A DNA stretch of 6,511 nucleotides from Clostridiales bacterium. Its GTDB lineage: Bacteria > Bacillota > Clostridia > Oscillospirales > Acutalibacteraceae. The notes below the pieces were generated by a model that was not told the DNA's origin, searched no databases, and saw only the letters and a list, made by a program, of their open reading frames with translations. Of the stretch, positions 1 to 6,253 are shown in pieces. How positions within the stretch are numbered: position 1 is the stretch's first letter; every line of letters starts with the position of its first letter. Location: contig DXXH01000115.1 of the NCBI GenBank assembly GCA_019416395.1, positions 1 to 6,511 on the forward strand, given 5' to 3'. A program made the translations under genes and the position numbers.

Positions 1-1519
1 CTTCCACCTCGTCGGCATACAGGATCATGGAGCGCCGGGGCTGGCCATACTTCTGGGCCACCTCTTCCAGCTCTTTCACAATGATCCCCTTTACCTTGGC
101 CTTGGACCCCAGAATACTTTCCAGCTCGGCGATGCTCTTTTCCAGCTCCTCAACCTCTTGGGTACGCTTTAAAATATATTCCCGGTTCAGGTGGCGCAGC
201 TTGATTTCCGCCACGTATTCCGCCTGTATCTGGTCAATGCCGAACCCAATCATCAGATTGGGCACCACTTCCGCCTCTTCCTCTGTTTCTCGGACAATGC
301 GGATCGCTTTGTCAATGTCCAGCAAAATCATCTGCAAGCCGCGCAGCAAATGGAGCTTTTCCTTCTTCTTTTGCAAGTCGAAGTAAGTCCTCCGGCGGAC
401 ACATTCCACACGAAACGCTGTCCACTCCTCTAAAAGCTCCCGGACTCCCAGCACCTTGGGAGACCCGCCGATCAGCACATTGAAATTGCAAGCGAAACTG
501 TCTTCCAGCGTGGTCAGCTTAAACAGCTTTTGCATCAGCTTTTCCGGATCTGTTCCACGTTTCAAGTCAATGGTGATCTTCAAACCGTTCAAGCCGGTTT
601 CGTCCCGGATATCGGCAATCTCTTTGATCTTGTTCTGCCGTACCAAATCCACCACCCGCTCCACGATCACTTCCACCGAGGTGGAAGGGGGGATCTGGGT
701 CACGTCAATACACCCAGCCGACTTGTCATAGGACCAGCGGCTGCGCACCCGGAAACTTCCCCGGCCGGTCTGGTAGATCTTTTCCATCTGTTCCTTATCG
801 AAAATGATCTGCCCACCCCCTGGAAAATCCGGAGCCTGCATGGTCTGGAACAGGTCCGCTTCCGGATCACGGATCAGGGCAATGGTGGTGCGGCACACTT
901 CCGCCAGGTTAAAGGGGCAGATATTGCTGGCCATACCCACGGCGATACCCGTATTGGCGTTGACCAGCACACTGGGAAAGGTGGCCGGCAACAAGGTGGG
1001 CTCCTTCATGGTGTTGTCGTAGTTGTCCACAAAGTCCACCGTGTCCTTATCGATGTCCTGGAACAGCTCCTTGCAAATGCTATCCAGCCTGGCTTCCGTA
1101 TACCGGGAAGCGGCCCAGGCCATGTCCCGGGAATAGGCTTTGCCAAAGTTTCCTTTGGAATCCACATAGGGGTGAAGCAGCGCTTCATGGCCCCGGGAAA
1201 GCCGCACCATGGTATCGTAAATGGCCGCGTCGCCATGAGGGTTCAGCTTCATGGTCTGGCCCACGATGTTGGCGCTTTTTGTCCGGGCAGACCCCAGAAG
1301 CCCCATCTTGTACATGGTATAGAGCAGCTTTCGGTGGGAAGGCTTGAACCCGTCAATTTCCGGAATTGCCCGGGACAGGATTACGCTCATGGCGTAGGGC
1401 ATGAAGTTTTGCCGCAGGGTATCGCTGATATCCTGCTCCACAACCTCCCCTGCTCCAGCGATAAAGCCCTGGGTTTTGGGAGCCCCTCCGCCAGCAGGCT
1501 GTTGTCTTTTTCTTGCCAT
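1..1519 (-). CDS. Type II DNA topoisomerase subunit A (GyrA/ParC-type), 3' end outside window
   Basis: This is the DNA cleavage-religation subunit of a type IIA topoisomerase; it pairs with the ATPase subunit encoded just upstream. About 506 codons are present and the frame is open to the window edge, so the protein is cut off at its C-terminus. A basic, Gly-rich N-tail (~1-28) is followed by the winged-helix/breakage-reunion domain: YAMSVILSRAIPE at 42-54, K59, H62 and R63 (DNA-contacting set), NPHGDAAIYD at 93-102, the catalytic Arg139-Tyr140 pair in SRYTEARL, and DNA-intercalating Ile192 in GIAVGMASN. A helical coiled-coil gate follows (~365-490) with LRHL and a final PRRSMIL. The C-terminal beta-pinwheel, including any GyrA box, is off the window, so gyrase versus topo IV cannot be decided. 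Oddities are Asn93 for the usual first His of HPHGD, Ala98 at the E. coli Ser83 position, and a one-residue-shorter PEIDGFKP loop. Family assignment is certain; subtype is not. Confidence 0.93.
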   Translation of the reverse strand, partial: MARKRQQPAGGGAPKTQGFIAGAGEVVEQDISDTLRQNFMPYAMSVILSRAIPEIDGFKPSHRKLLYTMYKMGLLGSARTKSANIVGQTMKLNPHGDAAIYDTMVRLSRGHEALLHPYVDSKGNFGKAYSRDMAWAASRYTEARLDSICKELFQDIDKDTVDFVDNYDNTMKEPTLLPATFPSVLVNANTGIAVGMASNICPFNLAEVCRTTIALIRDPEADLFQTMQAPDFPGGGQIIFDKEQMEKIYQTGRGSFRVRSRWSYDKSAGCIDVTQIPPSTSVEVIVERVVDLVRQNKIKEIADIRDETGLNGLKITIDLKRGTDPEKLMQKLFKLTTLEDSFACNFNVLIGGSPKVLGVRELLEEWTAFRVECVRRRTYFDLQKKKEKLHLLRGLQMILLDIDKAIRIVRETEEEAEVVPNLMIGFGIDQIQAEYVAEIKLRHLNREYILKRTQEVEELEKSIAELESILGSKAKVKGIIVKELEEVAQKYGQPRRSMILYADEVE

Positions 1520-1532
1520 GTTCGGTCAGTCT

Positions 1533-1537
1533 CTCCT
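1533..1537 (-). promoter_or_regulatory. Ribosome binding site of the A-subunit gene
   Basis: AGGAG lies in the 22-nt gap between the B-subunit stop codon and the A-subunit ATG. The spacing to the ATG is 13 nt, longer than the usual 5-9. No better in-frame start sits nearer, and the family-like sequence begins soon after this ATG. The short gap suggests that the two subunits are translated from one message, with possible coupling. Confidence 0.6.
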
Positions 1538-1541
1538 TTCC

Positions 1542-3524
1542 TCAGGACACGTCCAGGTCGTCCAGGTATTCCCCGCCATGCTCGGCGATATAGTCCTTCC
1601 GCCCGCTCAGGTTATCCCCCAGCAGCACGTCGAACATCTCCGCCGTCCGCTCCACGTCCCCGGGCTTTACCTGAATCAGCCGCCGGGTCTTGGGATTCAT
1701 GGTGGTCAGGTTCATCATATCCGGCTCGTTTTCGCCCAAGCCTTTAGACCGCTGAATGGTGTATTTCTGCCCTTCCAGCTCCTGGAGAAACTGTTCCTTT
1801 TCCCGTTCGTTGTAGGCAAAATAGGTTTTCTCCTTGGACGTGATCTCATACAGAGGGGATTCCGCGATGAACACCTTGTTTTTCTCGATCAATTCCGGCG
1901 TCAACCGGTACAGCATGGTCAGCAGCATGGTGCGGATATGGAATCCGTCCACGTCCGCGTCCGTACACAGAATAATCTTGCTCCACCGCAGAGAATTGAT
2001 GTCAAAGGCCCCGATGGACTTATTGGCCTTGGATTTCACCTGCACCCCACAGCCCAACACCTTGATCAAATCGGTGATAATCTCGCTTTTGAAGATCTTG
2101 TCGTAATCCGCCTTCAGGCAGTTCAAGATCTTTCCCCGAATGGGCATCACCGCCTGGTAATCCGGGTCCCGAGCCTGTTTCACCGAACCCAATGCCGAAT
2201 CGCCCTCCACGATGAACAGTTCCCGCTGGTTCACGTCCTTAGAGCGGCAGTCCACCAGCTTGGCCACCCGGCTGGTAATGTCCATTTTGCCGGTGAGCTT
2301 TGTTTTCAAATTGAGCCGGGTCTTTTCCGCGTCTTCCCGGCTGCGCTTGTTCACCAGCACCTGATTGGCGATTTTTTCCGCGTCCAGAGGGTTCTCGATA
2401 AAGTAGACCTCTAGGTTGTGCCGGAGCATTTCCACCATGGCCTCTTGGATCCCCTTATTGGTGATGGCCTTTTTCGTCTGGTTCTCATAGGAAGTCTGGG
2501 TGGAAAAAGAGGAAATGACGATCACCAGGCAGTCTTCCACGTCCTGGAAGGTGATTTTCCCCTCATTCTTGTTGTATTTCCCGTTCTGCTTTAAATAGGC
2601 ATCGATCTGGTAGACAAACGCGTTGCGCACCGCCTTGTCGGGAGCGCCGCCATGCTCCAGCCAGCTGGAGTTGTGATAATACTCCGTCACGTGGACCCGA
2701 TTGGAAAAAGCCGCCGCCACATTGATTTTCGTATTGTACAAGGGCATATCCGCCCGGTCACGGACTTTCTTTTCGCTCTGCCAAAACTGCACAGGGGTCA
2801 GGCTGTCTTCCCCCACCAATTCCTTGGCGTGGTCCAAAATGCCGTTTTCATAACAGAAATCGGTGGTTTCGAATTTTCCGGGAGTCACCTCGTTTTTCAG
2901 GTGGAAGGTGATCCCCGCATTGACCACCGCCTGACGCTTCAAAATATCCAGATAATACTCCAGGGTCACGTCTATGTCGGTAAACACCTGCAAATCCGGC
3001 TTCCACTTGATCAGGGAGCCTGTATCTTTTTTGGCGTACTCCTCTTTTTTCAAGCCGCCCACATTTTCCCCATGCTCAAAATGCAGGGTATAGCGGTACC
3101 CGTCCCGGCGGATGTCCACGTCCATATATTCCGACGCGTACTGGGTGGCGCACAGACCCAGGCCGTTCAATCCCAAGGAATACTCGTAGTTCTCCCCAGA
3201 GCTGTTGTTGTATTTCCCGCCGGCGTACATCTCGCAGAACACCAGCTCCCAGTTATACCGCTCTTCCTTGGTATTATAGTCCACCGGGATTCCCCGGCCA
3301 TGGTCCTCCACCTGCACGGAATGATCCAAAAAGCGTGTAATGGTGATCTCCTTGCCATACCCTTGCCGCGCTTCGTCAATGGAGTTGGACAAAATTTCAA
3401 AAATGGAGTGCTGGCAGCCGTCGATCCCGTCCGAGCCAAAAATGACCGCGGGCCGCAACCGCACCCGGTCCGCACCTTTCAGGCTGGTAATGCTGTCATT
3501 GCCATAAGTCTGCTTTTTTGCCAT
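1542..3524 (-). CDS. Type II DNA topoisomerase subunit B (GyrB/ParE-type, divergent)
   Basis: This is the ATPase subunit of a type IIA topoisomerase, 660 residues and complete. Without the large TOPRIM insert of E. coli GyrB, its length matches ParE and Gram-positive GyrB. Domains in order: GHKL ATPase (~1-220) with catalytic Glu43 and Mg-binding Asn47 in EILSNSIDEA, Asp74 in EDHGRGIP, an ATP lid AGGKY (101-105) and glycine box GLNGLG (118-123), and DTGS at 167-170; transducer domain (~225-395) with the QTK loop, Lys351; TOPRIM domain (~433-550) with Glu440 in EGDSALGS, PIRGKILN at 461-468, and D522/D524/D526 in TDADVDG; C-terminal tail with KGLGE (594-598) and TTMNP. Several signature residues differ from the usual bacterial ones: Asn120 for His, Leu445 for Gly, Phe528 for Ser. 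All catalytic residues are kept, so the enzyme should be active. An AGGAGG site 4 nt before the ATG supports the start. It could be labelled parE or gyrB; the sequence alone does not decide. Confidence 0.93.
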   Translation of the reverse strand: MAKKQTYGNDSITSLKGADRVRLRPAVIFGSDGIDGCQHSIFEILSNSIDEARQGYGKEITITRFLDHSVQVEDHGRGIPVDYNTKEERYNWELVFCEMYAGGKYNNSSGENYEYSLGLNGLGLCATQYASEYMDVDIRRDGYRYTLHFEHGENVGGLKKEEYAKKDTGSLIKWKPDLQVFTDIDVTLEYYLDILKRQAVVNAGITFHLKNEVTPGKFETTDFCYENGILDHAKELVGEDSLTPVQFWQSEKKVRDRADMPLYNTKINVAAAFSNRVHVTEYYHNSSWLEHGGAPDKAVRNAFVYQIDAYLKQNGKYNKNEGKITFQDVEDCLVIVISSFSTQTSYENQTKKAITNKGIQEAMVEMLRHNLEVYFIENPLDAEKIANQVLVNKRSREDAEKTRLNLKTKLTGKMDITSRVAKLVDCRSKDVNQRELFIVEGDSALGSVKQARDPDYQAVMPIRGKILNCLKADYDKIFKSEIITDLIKVLGCGVQVKSKANKSIGAFDINSLRWSKIILCTDADVDGFHIRTMLLTMLYRLTPELIEKNKVFIAESPLYEITSKEKTYFAYNEREKEQFLQELEGQKYTIQRSKGLGENEPDMMNLTTMNPKTRRLIQVKPGDVERTAEMFDVLLGDNLSGRKDYIAEHGGEYLDDLDVS

Positions 3525-3528
3525 AGTC

Positions 3529-3534
3529 CCTCCT
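3529..3534 (-). promoter_or_regulatory. Ribosome binding site of the B-subunit gene
   Basis: A full AGGAGG lies 4 nt before the ATG. It is a strong Shine-Dalgarno match at slightly short spacing and fixes the start of the topoisomerase B subunit. Confidence 0.75.
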
Positions 3535-3581
3535 GTATTTCTGTCAAGCCAGTTCGCTTTACATACTTACAAACAGCAAGA

Positions 3582-3603
3582 AAGGGAATGTGACCATTCC
3601 CTT
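3582..3603 (-). terminator. Hairpin after ftsH, probable weak or partial intrinsic terminator
   Basis: Read on the minus strand, AAGGGAATG, a 4-nt loop GTCA and CATTCCCTT form a perfect 9-bp stem that begins 19 nt after the ftsH stop codon. It is followed by TTCTTGCTGTTTG, a T-rich but interrupted tract. The tail is T-rich only on the minus strand, which gives the direction. With four G-C pairs and a broken T tract it is probably leaky, so some transcripts may read on into the topoisomerase genes. It may also protect the 3' end of the ftsH message. Confidence 0.55.
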
Positions 3604-3622
3604 GGTTGCCATGTTCTTAAAC

Positions 3623-5626
3623 TCAGCCTTGCTCCGGGGAATCGGACCCCTCTTCCCCAGGTTGGCTTTCCGGAGCGCCGTCCTGAGGCAGCGCCTCTTG
3701 AGACTGGCTTTCTTCCTCCGGCAAAACTTCCGGATCCTGGGTAGTTCCAGCCATGGTGGCCTGGGCTGCTCCACTGGGAAGCAGATTGCCGTCCATGACC
3801 TGCTGGAACTCCACGCCGTCGATCTTTTCTTTCTCGTAGAGCACCCCGGCCAACCGGTGGAGCTCATCGATATGCTCTTCCAAAATCTTCTCCGTCTTTG
3901 CATAGGCGGTGGAGATAATGCTCTGGATCTCCTCATCAATTTCGGAAGCAGTCTGCTCCGAATAGTTGCTGATGTGGCCCATTTCCTTCCCCAAGAAGGG
4001 ATTGCTGTCGTCCGTACCATAAGTGATGGGGCCCAGCTTGTCGCTCATGCCGTACTTGGTCACCATGGCCCGGGCGATCTTGGTGGCCCGCTCAATATCG
4101 TTGGAAGCGCCGGTGGAAATATCGTCCAGCACCAAAGCTTCCGCTACACGGCCGCCCAGCAGCACCACCAGCTCTTCCCGCATCTCGTCCCGGCTCTTGT
4201 ACGTCCGGTCCTCTGTGGGAAGGTGCATGGTATAGCCGCCTGCCATACCCCGGGGAATGATGGAAATCTGATGGACCGGATCCTGGGTCTTGCAATAGTA
4301 AGACGCAATGGCATGGCCCGCCTCATGGTAAGCGGTCAGCTTCTTTTCCTTCTCGCTCATCACACGGCTCTTCTTTTCCGTGCCCACCACCACTTTAATG
4401 GTGGCTTCCTCGATCTCTTCCATGGTGATCGCCCGGTGATTCTTACGGGCTGCCAGCAATGCTGCCTCGTTCAAAAGGTTCTCCAAATCGGCGCCGGTGA
4501 ACCCAGCGGTAGACTTGGCAATGGTGGAAAGCACCACGTCGGGAGCCAGGGGCTTACCTTTGGCATGCACCCGCAGGATCTCCTCACGGCCCTTGATATC
4601 GGGATAGCCCACCATGACCTGACGGTCAAACCGGCCAGGACGCATCAAGGCAGGATCCAGGATATCCGGGCGGTTGGTGGCGGCGATCATGATCACGCCT
4701 TCGTTGGCGCCAAAACCGTCCATCTCCACCAGCAACTGGTTCAAGGTCTGCTCCCGCTCGTCGTGGCCGCCGCCCAGGCCAGCGCCTCTCTGCCGGCCCA
4801 CGGCGTCGATCTCATCGATAAAGATAATGCAGGGGTGATTCTTTTTCGCCTTATCAAACAGGTCACGGACACGGGAAGCGCCCACGCCCACGAACATTTC
4901 CACAAAGTCGGAACCGGAAATGGAGAAGAAAGGCACACCGGCTTCTCCGGCTACAGCCCGGGCCAGCAACGTTTTACCGGTACCGGGAGGGCCCACCAGC
5001 AATACGCCTTTGGGGATCCGGGCGCCCAGGGTGTTGTACTTGTTGGGGTTCTTCAAGAACTCCACAATCTCCCGCAGCTCTTCCTTTTCCTCGTCGGCGC
5101 CAGCCACATCGGCAAAGGTGGTCTTCCGCTTCTCATCGCTCATCTGCTTGATTTTGGCCTTGCCAAAATTCATCTGCTTGTCGCCGCCCATACTGCTTCC
5201 CAGGCGGCGCATCATGAACATCCAGAAAATGATCAGTCCCACAAACAGGATCAACGTGGGCAGCAGGCTGATGAACCAGCTGGTTTCCGCCGGACGGATA
5301 ATGTCCTGCACCATCTTGTTCTCCGGGTGCTCCTCGTTGTACTGGTTGATGGAATCGGTCACGTCACGGTAGAACAGATCCACACTGGGCAACACATACC
5401 CGATGGTTTTCCCGTTCTCCAGCTCAATGGCCATTTCCCCGGTCCCCAGATTCAACCGGTATTTCGTCACTTCCTGGCTCTGGAAATAATCGATAATATC
5501 CGAATACTTGTACGTATCCGTCTGGGGCGTCCGATTGCTGAACAGGAATATGATGATGAATAACACCACCACCGGGATCCCGATATACAGCAACAGGTTT
5601 CGAATCTTCTTTTGATTGCTGTCCAA
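3623..5626 (-). CDS. ftsH: ATP-dependent zinc metalloprotease FtsH
   Basis: FtsH is a membrane-anchored AAA+ protease that forms hexamers and degrades misfolded membrane proteins and some short-lived cytosolic regulators. The 667-residue protein has an N-terminal membrane segment (~11-29), an extracytoplasmic domain (~30-115), a second membrane segment (~117-138), and an AAA+ module with Walker A GPPGTGKT (212-219), pore loop MFVGVGA (244-250), Walker B IIFIDEID (267-274) and a second region of homology around ATNRPDILDPALMRPGRFD (316-334). The zinc protease domain carries HEAGH (434-438) with the third ligand Asp510 in SNDIERAT. After the last helices (~620 on) comes a ~45-residue tail rich in Glu, Gln, Pro and Ser, probably disordered. 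The start codon is TTG, chosen because AGGAGG lies 8 nt upstream and the next Met is residue 65, past the first membrane segment. It follows hpt by 49 nt. Identity is certain. Confidence 0.98.
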   Translation of the reverse strand: MDSNQKKIRNLLLYIGIPVVVLFIIIFLFSNRTPQTDTYKYSDIIDYFQSQEVTKYRLNLGTGEMAIELENGKTIGYVLPSVDLFYRDVTDSINQYNEEHPENKMVQDIIRPAETSWFISLLPTLILFVGLIIFWMFMMRRLGSSMGGDKQMNFGKAKIKQMSDEKRKTTFADVAGADEEKEELREIVEFLKNPNKYNTLGARIPKGVLLVGPPGTGKTLLARAVAGEAGVPFFSISGSDFVEMFVGVGASRVRDLFDKAKKNHPCIIFIDEIDAVGRQRGAGLGGGHDEREQTLNQLLVEMDGFGANEGVIMIAATNRPDILDPALMRPGRFDRQVMVGYPDIKGREEILRVHAKGKPLAPDVVLSTIAKSTAGFTGADLENLLNEAALLAARKNHRAITMEEIEEATIKVVVGTEKKSRVMSEKEKKLTAYHEAGHAIASYYCKTQDPVHQISIIPRGMAGGYTMHLPTEDRTYKSRDEMREELVVLLGGRVAEALVLDDISTGASNDIERATKIARAMVTKYGMSDKLGPITYGTDDSNPFLGKEMGHISNYSEQTASEIDEEIQSIISTAYAKTEKILEEHIDELHRLAGVLYEKEKIDGVEFQQVMDGNLLPSGAAQATMAGTTQDPEVLPEEESQSQEALPQDGAPESQPGEEGSDSPEQG

Positions 5627-5634
5627 GAATTTGT

Positions 5635-5640
5635 CCTCCT
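5635..5640 (-). promoter_or_regulatory. Ribosome binding site that sets the TTG start of ftsH
   Basis: A perfect AGGAGG with an 8-nt spacer precedes TTG at 5626-5624. No ATG or GTG sits at a suitable distance in frame, and the first membrane segment starts about ten codons later. This is strong evidence that ftsH starts at TTG. Confidence 0.85.
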
Positions 5641-5675
5641 ATATTCAGTAAAACTCTATCCGCTTTTGCGGCCCT

Positions 5676-6224
5676 TTATTCATACACGGAAGGTTTTAAT
5701 ACTCCCACAAAGGGCAGATTGCGGTATTTTTCGTCGAAATCCAGTCCATAGCCCACAATAAAGGCATCCGGAATCTGTGATCCCACATAGGTGGGGAACA
5801 CGTCCACTTCCCGGCGCTCGGGCTTGTCAAACAAGGTGCAAATGCGGATACTCTTGGGACCCCGGGACTGGAGCAGCTCCATGAGATAGTGCAGCGTTTT
5901 CCCGCTGTCCAGAATATCCTCCACGATTACAATATCATATCCGGCCAGTTCCAGATCCAAGTCTTTCAGGATCTTCACCACACCGGAAGTCTTTACCCCA
6001 GCCCCATAGCTGGAAGTGGCCATAAAATCAATCCGGGCAGGAATGGTAATCTCCCGCATGAGATCCGCCATGAACACAACGGAACCTTTTAGCACGCTGA
6101 CCAGCAGCAGATTCTTTTCCGCGTAATCCCGTGAAATCTCCTTGCCAATCCGTTGGACAATCTCTTTGATCTGCTCTTCCGTAAACAGTACCTGTTCAAT
6201 ATCTTGGCGCATATCCGTTCCCAT
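5676..6224 (-). CDS. hpt: Hypoxanthine (guanine) phosphoribosyltransferase
   Basis: This cytosolic purine-salvage enzyme joins hypoxanthine or guanine to PRPP, giving IMP or GMP and pyrophosphate. From the ATG chosen it is 182 residues, the usual size for bacterial Hpt. Visible motifs are LKGS (45-48, pyrophosphate-binding loop), the flexible-loop SSYG (71-74), the PRPP signature VIVEDILDSGKTL (99-111) with the Glu102-Asp103 pair, Lys134 in LFDKPERR (purine contact), and Asp162 in VGYGLDFDEKYRNLP (metal binding near the base site), ending in GVLKPSVYE. The start at 6224 has GGGAG 9 nt upstream. An upstream in-frame TTG at 6257 overlaps the tilS stop and would add 11 atypical residues, and an ATG at 6212 would remove four. 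Hpt lies between tilS and ftsH, as in many Firmicutes. Function is secure; preference for hypoxanthine over guanine is not readable from sequence. Confidence 0.96.
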   Translation of the reverse strand: MGTDMRQDIEQVLFTEEQIKEIVQRIGKEISRDYAEKNLLLVSVLKGSVVFMADLMREITIPARIDFMATSSYGAGVKTSGVVKILKDLDLELAGYDIVIVEDILDSGKTLHYLMELLQSRGPKSIRICTLFDKPERREVDVFPTYVGSQIPDAFIVGYGLDFDEKYRNLPFVGVLKPSVYE

Positions 6225-6233
6225 AGTTCTTGT

Positions 6234-6238
6234 CTCCC
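6234..6238 (-). promoter_or_regulatory. Ribosome binding site that favours the 6224 ATG of hpt
   Basis: GGGAG, preceded by AA, lies in the 29-nt gap after tilS, 9 nt before the ATG at 6224-6222. It supports this start over the TTG at 6257, which has no clear site in front of it. Confidence 0.6.
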
Positions 6239-6253
6239 TTTTCCCGCAGTTTC

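Noticed and set aside
670..687. Inverted repeat CTTCCACC, 2-nt gap, GGTGGAAG
   Set aside because: It lies inside the A-subunit coding region over ordinary codons (STSVE). There is no promoter context, and it is shorter and less symmetric than the tilS palindrome.
3542..3547. Perfect TTGACA on the minus strand upstream of the topoisomerase B gene
   Set aside because: A -10 element 17 nt downstream would fall on the ATG and reads ATGGCA. It is not a usable promoter at this distance.
3590..5563. A 657-codon open frame on the plus strand lying antisense to ftsH, with others of 200-400 codons opposite the topoisomerase genes
   Set aside because: Their products have no recognisable domains and are rich in His, Gln, Leu and Pro, as expected from the complement of biased coding sequence. 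The minus-strand frames carry full catalytic motifs.
5660..5671. Small hairpin CCGC-TTTT-GCGG between hpt and ftsH
   Set aside because: The stem has only 4 bp and no T tract follows, so it is too weak to call a terminator.
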